Part shown: positions 1 through 7,414 of the stretch, piece by piece
Numbering within the stretch: position 1 is the stretch's first letter
Layout of the letters: each line of letters begins with the position of its first letter
Source: Winogradskyella sediminis
GTDB taxonomy: Bacteria > Bacteroidota > Bacteroidia > Flavobacteriales > Flavobacteriaceae
Reading direction: 5' to 3'
Length of the DNA stretch: 64,000 nt
NCBI RefSeq assembly: GCF_003387355.1
Contig: NZ_QUNH01000001.1
Coordinates: forward strand, 1,498,023 to 1,562,022
Program-made: the position numbers and the translations under genes
Notes under the pieces: generated by a model
What the model saw: only the letters and a program-made list of their open reading frames with translations
What the model was told of the DNA's origin: nothing
Databases searched by the model: none

Positions 1-1
1 G

Positions 2-1102
2 GCGCCTTATGCTAATCCGGAATTAAAAGACAGTTTTCATGTTAACTCTTTTTTTCTAGGTAAAAATATTAGACATACTATAAAGGCAGGTAATGGATCT
101 TATACTCCTGTTTTTTTAAGTGAATTACCACGACTTTTTAAACAACGTGTACTTGAATTAGATGTGGTGCTAATTCATGTTTCTGTTCCCGATCGGCATG
201 GGTATTGTTCTCTTGGAGTATCTGTTGAAGCCGCATTGGCTGCTATAGATAATGCAAAAACCGTTATAGCACAAGTAAATCCGCAAATGCCCAGAACCCA
301 TGGTGCCGGAATTATTCATATTTCAGAAATCGATTACTTTGTTGAGGTTGATGAAGAACTTCCTTTACATGTTATGGCAAAACCTAATGCCATAGAACAA
401 AAAATAGGAGAATATGTTGCAGGTTTAATAGAGGATTGTAGCACATTACAAATGGGAATTGGTTCTATTCCAAATGCAGTTTTAACCCAATTAACGAATC
501 ATAAAGATTTAGGATTACATACTGAGATGTTTTCAGATGGTGTTATAGATTTAATACTTAATAATGTGATTAACGGTAATTATAAAAAGATAAATCGTGG
601 ACGTGCCTTATCTACATTTTTAATGGGGTCTAAACGTTTATATGATTATGTAAATGATAATCCGTTTGTAGAAATGCGAGCTTCGAATTATACAAACAAT
701 CCAGCCTATATAAAACAAAACCCAAAAATGGTAGCTATTAATTCTGCGATTGAGGTTGATGTAACCGGACAAGTTTGTGCGGATTCTATAGGTTCTGATA
801 TGTACTCTGGAGTAGGTGGTCAGATGGATTTTATCAGAGGCGCTTCGTTAAGTGCTGGTGGTAAGGCTATTATTGCATTACCGTCAGTTACTAAAAAGGG
901 TATTAGTAGAATTGTACCTGTATTGAAAAATGGAGCAGGTGTGGTAACGACAAGAGCTCACGTTCATTATGTAGTTACAGAGTACGGAGTAGCTAATCTA
1001 TATGGCCAAACCATTAAAAATAGGGTAAAAGCTTTAGTGAATATAGCGCATCCGAATCATCGTGAAGCAATTGAAAAAGCCTACTATAATTTTATAAAAT
1101 AA
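2..1102 (+). CDS. Acetyl-CoA hydrolase / 4-hydroxybutyrate CoA-transferase family protein (5' end missing)
   Basis: The reading frame is open from base 2, so the gene starts left of the window; 366 residues are visible and about 60 should be missing compared with the usual ~430. The family moves CoA between acyl groups (acetate, succinate, 4-hydroxybutyrate) or hydrolyses acetyl-CoA in the cytoplasm. The expected catalytic glutamate lies in the segment SAIEVDVTGQV (glutamate codon at 752-754), followed by the glycine-rich GVGGQMDF stretch of the CoA-binding C-terminal domain. An in-frame GTG at 164 is internal and should not be taken as the start. The exact acyl substrate cannot be read from the sequence. 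A terminator follows at once. Confidence 0.88.
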   Translation, partial: APYANPELKDSFHVNSFFLGKNIRHTIKAGNGSYTPVFLSELPRLFKQRVLELDVVLIHVSVPDRHGYCSLGVSVEAALAAIDNAKTVIAQVNPQMPRTHGAGIIHISEIDYFVEVDEELPLHVMAKPNAIEQKIGEYVAGLIEDCSTLQMGIGSIPNAVLTQLTNHKDLGLHTEMFSDGVIDLILNNVINGNYKKINRGRALSTFLMGSKRLYDYVNDNPFVEMRASNYTNNPAYIKQNPKMVAINSAIEVDVTGQVCADSIGSDMYSGVGGQMDFIRGASLSAGGKAIIALPSVTKKGISRIVPVLKNGAGVVTTRAHVHYVVTEYGVANLYGQTIKNRVKALVNIAHPNHREAIEKAYYNFIK

Positions 1103-1132
1103 ATGGTGGCTTAAAATTGCCACCATTTTTTA
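1100..1132. terminator. Bidirectional rho-independent terminator
   Basis: The 8-bp stem ATGGTGGC (1103-1110) pairs with GCCACCAT (1119-1126), with an 8-nt AT loop and a T run. An A run on the other side lets it serve both convergent genes. The right arm encodes the two tryptophans near the end of the minus-strand HAD gene, so the terminator overlaps that coding end. Confidence 0.85.
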
Positions 1133-1509
1133 TTTTCAGTAGGTATTTTAGGTTCTTCGTTAGTGATAATTTGATACACTTCTCCCCAACCTAAAATACC
1201 TCCTATGTTTCTATCGTCTATAAATAGATCTGCATGTATTTTTCGACTTCGACTATAATCGTATTTTTCTTCTGGAAAACTAGCATTTACAGCATAAAAC
1301 TCAATACCATTATCTTTACAAAAATCGACAGCCTCTTGCAACTTAGCTCCACATCTATAGGTCCAAAGAATTAGCCTATGGCCATCTTCTTGAAGACGTT
1401 TTAAAGTTTCAAATGCAAAGATGCGTGTTTTTCCAATTTTAGGATAAGCATCCTCTACAATGGTTCCATCAAAATCTACAGCTATTATTAATCTATTTTG
1501 AAAATTCAT
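1111..1509 (-). CDS. HAD-superfamily phosphatase-like protein
   Basis: A 132-residue single-domain HAD hydrolase. Motif I DFDGT is at residues 12-16 with the two catalytic aspartates D12 and D14, motif II threonine is in LWT (T50), a motif III lysine is K90, and the motif IV acidic pair is in LFIDDRN (D98, D99). There is almost no cap domain, as in small phosphatases that act on large or exposed substrates. The substrate is unknown. It lies downstream of gpmI in the same direction with 42 bases between, but has its own promoter (box 1530-1537). It ends inside a shared terminator. Confidence 0.8.
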   Translation of the reverse strand: MNFQNRLIIAVDFDGTIVEDAYPKIGKTRIFAFETLKRLQEDGHRLILWTYRCGAKLQEAVDFCKDNGIEFYAVNASFPEEKYDYSRSRKIHADLFIDDRNIGGILGWGEVYQIITNEEPKIPTENKKWWQF

Positions 1510-1529
1510 GTTATTTGTTAAATCTAGGG

Positions 1530-1559
1530 CAAAGTTACAACAATAAGAAAACTAAACAA
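1530..1559 (-). promoter_or_regulatory. Bacteroidota promoter of the HAD gene
   Basis: On the minus strand TAACTTTG (1537-1530) matches the -7 consensus TAnnTTTG. A TTG (1559-1557) lies 19 bases upstream of it. The box is about 20 bases before the ATG at 1509 and overlaps the 3' end of gpmI. Confidence 0.6.
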
Positions 1560-3069
1560 GGCTATCTCTCGTCATGGCCTTTGGCTGTGGGATACCGATT
1601 AGTTTTAAAATGGTTGGTGCGATATCTCCTAAAATGCCATCGTTTATTGCTTTTAAATCCTTATCAATTAAAATTACAGGAACCGGATTCGTTGTATGAG
1701 CTGTATTTGGAGAGCCATCAGGATTTATCATCGTTTCACAGTTACCGTGGTCTGCAATTAAAATAGTAGTGTAGTCATTGTCTAATGCCGCAGTAACGAC
1801 TTCTTTAACACATTTATCCACATGCTCACAGGCTTCTATAGCAGCTTGCATAACACCTGTGTGACCAACCATATCTCCGTTTGCAAAATTTAAACATACA
1901 AAATCAACGTCTCCTTTTTTCAATTCAGGAACGAGGGCGTCTGTTAATTCGTAAACACTCATTTCTGGTTTTAAATCGTAAGTGGCAACTTTTGGTGAGT
2001 TTCTTAAAATTCTTGTTTCTCCTTCAAACGGTTGTTCTTGTCCACCAGAAAAGAAAAAGGTAACATGAGGATACTTCTCAGTTTCCGCAATTCTAATTTG
2101 TTTTTTGTGGTGTTTCTCTAAGACTTCACCTAAAGTTTCGCTAAGATTTTCTTTATTAAATACAACATTAATACCTTTAAAACTGTTGTCGTAATTGGTT
2201 ATGGTTACATAGTGAAGTTTCATTTTGTGCATGTTGTACTCATGAAAATCACGTTGTGTTAAGGCCTCTGTTAATTGTCTGCCTCGATCTGTTCTGAAAT
2301 TAAAAAATATAACAACATCATCTTCTTTAATTGTAGCGACAGGTTGATCATTCTGATCTGAAACTATGATAGGTTTTATAAACTCGTCTGTTATGTCTTT
2401 AGCGTAACTATCTTGAATCGATTTTAAAACATCATTAGTTTTTTCACCTTCACCATTGACTAAGGCATCGTAAACGATTTTTACACGTTCCCAACGTTTA
2501 TCTCTATCCATAGCATAATAACGACCAGTAACTGAGGCAAGTTTTCCAGATGTTTTAGTGAGCTGTTTTTCTAAATTGGTAATAAAACTAAAACCAGATT
2601 TAGGATCGACATCCCTACCATCGGTGAAAGCATGCACAAATACGTTTTCTAAACCATAGTCGTGAGTCGCATTGAGTAAACCATATAGGTGATTAATATG
2701 AGAATGGACACCACCATCACTAACCAACCCTAATAAGTGAACGTTTTTGTTATTAGCTTTTGCGTATTCGAAAGCTGTTTTTAAAACAGGTTCTTCGCGC
2801 AGTGTATTATTTTCTACAGCAAGGTTAATTTTTACTAAATCTTGGTATACGATACGGCCAGCACCTAAATTCATATGACCAACTTCACTATTTCCCATTT
2901 GGCCTTCTGGCAAACCAACATGTAATCCGTCCGTCCTTAAACTAGCATTTGGATATTTGGTATACAGAGAATCTATAAATGGAGTTTGCGCGTTGTCTAT
3001 AGCCGAAACTTTAGGGTCAGGTGATTTTCCCCAACCATCTAAAATCATTAAAATAACCTTTTTATTCAT
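1552..3069 (-). CDS. gpmI: 2,3-bisphosphoglycerate-independent phosphoglycerate mutase
   Basis: This enzyme interconverts 3- and 2-phosphoglycerate in glycolysis using two Mn ions and a phosphoserine intermediate. Its 505 residues match the family length. The N-terminal metal motif MILDGWG carries D11. The catalytic serine S61 sits in GNSEVGHMNLGAGR, and the C-terminal metal-binding ADHGNCE and HTTNPVPV motifs are intact. The ATG at 3069 is 20 bases downstream of a well-formed promoter box. It is probably monocistronic or reads weakly into the HAD gene. Confidence 0.97.
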   Translation of the reverse strand: MNKKVILMILDGWGKSPDPKVSAIDNAQTPFIDSLYTKYPNASLRTDGLHVGLPEGQMGNSEVGHMNLGAGRIVYQDLVKINLAVENNTLREEPVLKTAFEYAKANNKNVHLLGLVSDGGVHSHINHLYGLLNATHDYGLENVFVHAFTDGRDVDPKSGFSFITNLEKQLTKTSGKLASVTGRYYAMDRDKRWERVKIVYDALVNGEGEKTNDVLKSIQDSYAKDITDEFIKPIIVSDQNDQPVATIKEDDVVIFFNFRTDRGRQLTEALTQRDFHEYNMHKMKLHYVTITNYDNSFKGINVVFNKENLSETLGEVLEKHHKKQIRIAETEKYPHVTFFFSGGQEQPFEGETRILRNSPKVATYDLKPEMSVYELTDALVPELKKGDVDFVCLNFANGDMVGHTGVMQAAIEACEHVDKCVKEVVTAALDNDYTTILIADHGNCETMINPDGSPNTAHTTNPVPVILIDKDLKAINDGILGDIAPTILKLIGIPQPKAMTRDSLV

Positions 3070-3088
3070 GTGAAAAAATTTTGAGTAT

Positions 3089-3117
3089 CAAAGATAATAC
3101 ATACAACGCTACAACAA
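3089..3117 (-). promoter_or_regulatory. Bacteroidota promoter of gpmI
   Basis: On the minus strand TATCTTTG (3096-3089) fits TAnnTTTG exactly, with a TTG (3117-3115) 18 bases upstream. The predicted transcript start is about 13 bases before the gpmI ATG. Confidence 0.65.
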
Positions 3118-3258
3118 ATCTGTATGTTAAAAAAATTTAGAATGTTAACGCTATTTTAAGTTTTACTAAATAGTTGGTAAAGATCTGTTTATGTTTTGTG
3201 ATGATATTAACATATTTATTTTCAAAGCGTTAAAGAAATGTTATAAAATGATTTTAGG

Positions 3259-3286
3259 TGTAACACTTTCAGGAAACTGTCGTCTA
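3259..3286 (+). promoter_or_regulatory. ECF sigma-type promoter of the ankyrin gene
   Basis: TGTAAC (3259-3264) and CGTCTA (3281-3286) are separated by exactly 16 bases, the classic -35/-10 pattern of ECF sigma promoters. The box ends 46 bases before the ankyrin ATG, and no TAnnTTTG box is seen in this gap. The window encodes two ECF sigma factors, but which one would read this promoter is unknown. Confidence 0.5.
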
Positions 3287-3332
3287 TTTGGTATAATCAA
3301 AAAACAATCAATTAAATTTAAAATCTTTCATC

Positions 3333-3734
3333 ATGAAAAAAACAGTAATCGTATTAGCCTTAGCATTAGGCTTTTCAATGTCAAATGTAAATGCATCTAA
3401 TGCTCTTTTAGCTTCTGAGTTAAATAATGCAATTGTTAAAACTTTAGAGGTTAGTCCTTTATGTAAAGCCGTTGCCACAGGAAACTTAGACGAAGTGAAT
3501 AAACTTATTAAAGCAGGTGCAGATGTAAACGCAAAATCAAATGGTATGATGCCAATTCATTATGCTGCAAAATACAATCGTGTAGAAATAATTAAGGTCT
3601 TAATTACAGCAGGCTCTAAAATTCATAGATCATGTGATAATGGATATACCGCAATAAAACATGCACAAAAATCGAAAGCCAAAGACGCAGAAATGTTTCT
3701 GAAGCGATTTAAAAATAAAAATGTCTGGGAGTAG
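3333..3734 (+). CDS. Small secreted ankyrin-repeat protein
   Basis: A 133-residue protein with an N-terminal signal peptide (MKK, hydrophobic core to about residue 20, cleavage probably after an NAS/NA site). About two ankyrin repeats follow (DEVNKLIKAGADVNAKSNG..MPIHYAAKYNRVEIIKVLITAGSKIH). The target is not known; secreted ankyrin proteins of this size in other bacteria are sometimes linked to stress or catalase functions, which is not shown here. It is monocistronic, with an ECF-type promoter upstream and a strong terminator downstream. Confidence 0.75.
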   Translation: MKKTVIVLALALGFSMSNVNASNALLASELNNAIVKTLEVSPLCKAVATGNLDEVNKLIKAGADVNAKSNGMMPIHYAAKYNRVEIIKVLITAGSKIHRSCDNGYTAIKHAQKSKAKDAEMFLKRFKNKNVWE

Positions 3735-3758
3735 ACAATTATTTGAGTTAGTTAGTTG

Positions 3759-3785
3759 AAAAAAGCGTCCTTAGGACGCTTTTTT
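3759..3785. terminator. Strong bidirectional terminator after the ankyrin gene
   Basis: AAGCGTCC (3763-3770), a 3-nt TTA loop, and GGACGCTT (3774-3781) form a perfect stem, flanked by A and T runs on both sides. Confidence 0.9.
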
Positions 3786-3827
3786 GTTTGTGTAAATGAC
3801 GTATTTTTAGCTTTTAAATTATCACCC

Positions 3828-4253
3828 ATGAATTATTATTTTAAATTAATTCCCAACGATAATCTCGACCAAATTATTCCTTTAGTCTATGAGCTAAATG
3901 ACGCTAAAGTCAGTAAAGCGTTATTAAGGTCACGTTTTAAAGACATGCAACATCAAAATTATAAATGTGCAGGCATCTTTATAGATAATGAGCTTGTAGG
4001 AATAACCGGATTATGGTTTTCTACCAGACATTATATTGGCAAATCCGTAGAATTAGACCATGTTTACATTGTACCAGAACATAGGGGAAATGGGTTAGGT
4101 AAAAGATTTATGGCTTGGATTTATAAGTATGCTAAAGAGTGTGGATGCGATTCTGTAGAGCTTAATACTTATGTACAAAATTATCCGTCGCATAAATTTT
4201 ATTATAACGAAGGTTTTCAGATTTTAGGATACCATTTTTTAAAAAAGCTATAG
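3828..4253 (+). CDS. GNAT-family N-acetyltransferase
   Basis: A 141-residue acetyl-CoA-dependent acyltransferase. The core is visible: the beta4 strand VELDHVYIVPEHRG, the CoA pyrophosphate loop RGNGLGKRF (R/Q-x-x-G-x-G/A), and the C-terminal YVQNYPSHKFYYNEGFQ with the usual tyrosine before the last strand. A longer open frame begins at 3756, but that start lies inside the terminator hairpin, so the ATG at 3828 is chosen. The substrate is unknown. It converges with pepE with one base between stop codons. Confidence 0.85.
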   Translation: MNYYFKLIPNDNLDQIIPLVYELNDAKVSKALLRSRFKDMQHQNYKCAGIFIDNELVGITGLWFSTRHYIGKSVELDHVYIVPEHRGNGLGKRFMAWIYKYAKECGCDSVELNTYVQNYPSHKFYYNEGFQILGYHFLKKL

Positions 4254-4254
4254 G

Positions 4255-4962
4255 TTATTTTAAAAAATCTAAATCCGTTTGCGGAGCTACTTCATAAGGA
4301 GATTTGTTATATTCAAAAATTCTAGCGTCTAAGTGACCTTTTAACGTTAGCTCACTTCCTTTAACGGCAATCCAACTACCTTCTCTTAATCCAATTACTG
4401 GCTGAGTATTGTAGGCATGAAATTCTTTAAGGCGTGTTTCTCTAGTTTCTCCCATGTGTGTGCTACCTTCAATAGGATCTAAATAATGCGGATTAATATT
4501 AAATGGAACAAGACCCAAGGTTTTAAAACTTGGAGGATATACAATTGGCATGTCGTTGGTAGTATTCATCGTTAAGCCACAAATGTTACTTCCTGCACTA
4601 GTACCTAAATATGGCGTGCCATTTTGTATCGCATCCTTTATTGGTGATAACACCTTGTATTTATACAATTGTGAAACTAAAACAAACGTGTTTCCGCCAC
4701 CCACAAAAATACCTTGAGCATTTTCTATGGCTGCAATAGCGTTATCAAATTCGTGTATACCTTTTACCGTTTTGCCTATTTTAGAAAAAGCTTTAGCTGC
4801 TGTTTGGGTGTAAACATTGTGAGAAATTCCGCCTGGTCTGGCATAGGGAATGAATAGAATTTCATCTGCCGATTTAAAATGTATTTTTAATTCGTCTAGT
4901 AAATAGTCTAAATAGCCACTTCCGTGAACCGTAGAAGTACTTGCAATTATAATTGATTTCAA
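4255..4962 (-). CDS. pepE: Dipeptidase E (peptidase family S51)
   Basis: A 235-residue cytoplasmic serine peptidase that cleaves Asp-X dipeptides. The nucleophile S122 lies in GTSAGSN, H159 in NPHY and E194 in GLREG. These sit two residues after the Ser120/His157/Glu192 triad known for the Salmonella/E. coli enzyme, so the whole fold is collinear. The length is normal. A cyanophycinase is less likely because of the length and these motifs. A near-consensus -7 box (TTACTTTG, 4997-4990 minus strand) precedes the start. Confidence 0.9.
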   Translation of the reverse strand: MKSIIIASTSTVHGSGYLDYLLDELKIHFKSADEILFIPYARPGGISHNVYTQTAAKAFSKIGKTVKGIHEFDNAIAAIENAQGIFVGGGNTFVLVSQLYKYKVLSPIKDAIQNGTPYLGTSAGSNICGLTMNTTNDMPIVYPPSFKTLGLVPFNINPHYLDPIEGSTHMGETRETRLKEFHAYNTQPVIGLREGSWIAVKGSELTLKGHLDARIFEYNKSPYEVAPQTDLDFLK

Positions 4963-5195
4963 ATTTTAAAGATTTAGTAGTATCGGTTACAAAGTAAGTT
5001 AATCTTTTTTAAAAGTGCTATTTTTCTCATTTAACAAACATTTACGAACCTATTGTTATGAGAATTGAAGAATATAACCGAAATTTATTACAAGAATGAA
5101 AAGTTAAAATCGAGCATGTTACTATCGTTTTTGCGTCTAGCGAATAATTTTATAGAGAACAGCATGTGATAATTCAATATATTAAATCAACACAC

Positions 5196-6014
5196 ATGAA
5201 AAAAATACTACTCTTATTATTTGCAATGACAACACTTACGGCATTTTCTCAAGCTGTAGAAAGGGTTACAATCAATGGTAGAATTGTAGTTGCTACGGAC
5301 GATAAAGAAGGAGTTGCTGTCTTTAATTCCTCTACCAATAAGGGGACGTACACAGATGCTGACGGTAATTTTGAAATCCAAGTTGCCTTAAATGATGTCA
5401 TAGAATTTGGTGCTCTTCAATTTCAGGATTTTTCAGTAACTATTACAGATAAGGTTTTAATTTCAAAACAATTAACGGTTATTCTTGTTGAGGAAGTTAA
5501 TAAATTAGATGAAGTGGTTATTCTGCCTTTTGACCTTACAGGTAATTTAAGAGCTGATTTAGAAAATGTAAGAACCTATAATGTAAGCCTTGACGATGTC
5601 TATTTCGGTTTAGATAATATTGAAGATTTTGAGTTTTCTGCAGACTATAAAACCAAAGCAGATAATTTGGCGTTTACGGAATATAATCCATATGTCGGAA
5701 ATATGGTTGATTTAGTAAACGTTGCTGGTTTTCTCTTCAAGCAAGTGGTTGATGTCGATGGTGAAAAAACTAAAAATAAAAAAGCCCAATTAAAAGAGAA
5801 AACACCTTTTAAGCAAGCATTAGATATTTATAGCGTTAATTATATTCATAAAAATTTTGATATTCCTTTAGATAAGGTGGACGCATTTATTGACTATGTT
5901 GAGAAAGCAGGAGTAGAAGATCGTTTGTTTGAAGAAAATAATGAAATGCAACTGTTAGAGCGTATTTCAGAGTTAAGTAAGACATTTTTAAAAGCAACCC
6001 GTGAAAAGGAGTAG
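5196..6014 (+). CDS. Secreted CarboxypepD_reg-like protein (first of a tandem pair)
   Basis: A 272-residue exported protein. The ATG at 5196 is preferred over an in-frame ATG at 5166 because it begins directly with a signal peptide (MKKILLLLFAM, cleavage after AFSQ). Residues ~25-110 form a carboxypeptidase-D regulatory-like beta sandwich (INGRIVV..KGTYTDADGNFEI..LDEVVI), the same module as in the N-terminus of TonB receptors. The rest has no recognised domain; LTGNLRADLENV is echoed in the next gene. It starts a likely four-gene run ending in an M1 peptidase. The molecular role is unknown. Confidence 0.75.
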   Translation: MKKILLLLFAMTTLTAFSQAVERVTINGRIVVATDDKEGVAVFNSSTNKGTYTDADGNFEIQVALNDVIEFGALQFQDFSVTITDKVLISKQLTVILVEEVNKLDEVVILPFDLTGNLRADLENVRTYNVSLDDVYFGLDNIEDFEFSADYKTKADNLAFTEYNPYVGNMVDLVNVAGFLFKQVVDVDGEKTKNKKAQLKEKTPFKQALDIYSVNYIHKNFDIPLDKVDAFIDYVEKAGVEDRLFEENNEMQLLERISELSKTFLKATREKE

Positions 6015-6798
6015 TTTATTATATGTTGTACTCGCTTGTTTATCGGTGTGTTATGTTAGTGCGCAACGTCGTGATCTAAATGGTCAACTTATTGCAGAGG
6101 ATGAGGTCGAAGGACTACATATTCAAAATAGAACAGCTGCAAAATACACCGTATCTAATGAAGATGGAAGTTTTGTGATACCTGCACAAGCACAAGATAC
6201 ATTGATAATTTCTGGAGTTAAATATCAAACACAAGAGGTGGTTATTACCAAACTAATAGTAGCAGTAGGAGCGTTTAATGTCTCACTTGTAGAAAATGTA
6301 AGTGCTTTAAATGAGGTTATTGTGGGTAAAATTTTTACTGGAAGTTTAGAGTCCGATCTCGAAAATCTTAAAGCCGAACCCGAAATAAATTTTTATGATC
6401 TCGGCATACCAGGTTATAAAGGTAAACAACTTACTCAAAATGAACGAAAACTATACGATGCAGATGGTGGGTCTTGGGGTAGTGTAGGTTTAGGGTTTAG
6501 CGTTAATTTTTATAAAGTACTTAACACTATTAGTGGACGAACAAAAAAGCTAAAAGCCATAGTAGAACTTGACGATCGCAATGCATGTATAGAACGCATG
6601 AAAAATAACTACGAAAACTATTTATTCAAAAATGATTCTTTAAAAGAAAATTTACGAACCGAATATTATATGTTTTGTCAAGAAGACAAAGAATTTTTGA
6701 ACCTTTGTAATCAAAATAACGATTTGGCACTATTAGAATTTTTACAAACAAAGCTAAAAGCATATCAAGAGAATCGGAAATCCGCAACTAAAGACTAA
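6001..6798 (+). CDS. Secreted CarboxypepD_reg-like protein (second of a tandem pair)
   Basis: A 265-residue paralogue-like neighbour of the preceding gene. It starts with GTG at 6001 and overlaps the upstream gene by 14 bases, which implies translational coupling. A signal peptide (MKRSSLLYVVLACLSVCYVSAQ) precedes a beta-sandwich module (LNGQLIAEDEV..YTVSNEDGSFVIP..LNEVIV). FTGSLESDLENLK mirrors LTGNLRADLENV in the first protein, pointing to an old duplication. The C-terminal half holds a glycine-rich segment and several cysteines. Function is unknown. Confidence 0.72.
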   Translation: MKRSSLLYVVLACLSVCYVSAQRRDLNGQLIAEDEVEGLHIQNRTAAKYTVSNEDGSFVIPAQAQDTLIISGVKYQTQEVVITKLIVAVGAFNVSLVENVSALNEVIVGKIFTGSLESDLENLKAEPEINFYDLGIPGYKGKQLTQNERKLYDADGGSWGSVGLGFSVNFYKVLNTISGRTKKLKAIVELDDRNACIERMKNNYENYLFKNDSLKENLRTEYYMFCQEDKEFLNLCNQNNDLALLEFLQTKLKAYQENRKSATKD

Positions 6799-6845
6799 CT
6801 TTGGACTGCATTTTACAATCCATAGATCTACCCTTAAATAAAAAC

Positions 6846-7352
6846 ATGAAATTCAAAGCTATATTATTTGTCCTTTTAAGCCTTCCATTTTTAATCTCTA
6901 ATACTAATAATCACGAATACTATGTAAGCGTCACTGTTGTGGAATATGCTAAAAAAGAACAGTCTCTTCAGATTATTAGCCAAATATTTATAGATGATTT
7001 CGAAACTTTAATACGAAAGCGTTTTGATGAATCTATAACGCTAGCCATCGATGATGAGTCCGAAATGGTGGATACTTATATGACCAAATACTTAAAGGAT
7101 AAATTAAAGATTCTTGTTAATGGCAAAACCGTAAACTTCACGTTTATAGGAAAAGAGTATAAAGATGATATTGCATATTGTTATTTAGAAGTAGAAAATG
7201 TTTCTAAATTAGAGTCTTTAGAGATTACCAATCAAATATTATTCGATGTGTTCTCAGGTCAACAAAACATTGTTCGCCTAAAAGTCTATGAGAAAAATAA
7301 AAGCTTTTTACTTGTGCCTGATAATGATGTGTGTCTGTTAAATTTTAATTAA
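6846..7352 (+). CDS. Small secreted protein upstream of M1 peptidase (DUF6702-like)
   Basis: A 168-residue exported protein. The ATG at 6846 starts a clear signal peptide (MKFKAILFVLLSLPFLIS), while the longer open frame from 6801 would place a polar stretch in front. The mature part is mainly predicted beta strand with alternating hydrophobics (HEYYVSVTVVEY, LKILVNGKTVNFTFIGKEY). It resembles a flavobacterial family of unknown function that I know next to M1 peptidases; the assignment to DUF6702 is from memory of the pattern and is tentative. Confidence 0.65.
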   Translation: MKFKAILFVLLSLPFLISNTNNHEYYVSVTVVEYAKKEQSLQIISQIFIDDFETLIRKRFDESITLAIDDESEMVDTYMTKYLKDKLKILVNGKTVNFTFIGKEYKDDIAYCYLEVENVSKLESLEITNQILFDVFSGQQNIVRLKVYEKNKSFLLVPDNDVCLLNFN

Positions 7353-7414
7353 ATAACTGTTAAAACCATCTTAAATTCATAATTTAGGTGCCATGTTTAA
7401 TTTCAAAATAACCT

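Noticed and set aside
3191-3400. 69-codon open frame upstream of and overlapping the ankyrin gene
   Set aside because: No recognisable features, it covers the ECF-type promoter and the ankyrin start in another frame, and its composition is that of noncoding AT-rich DNA.
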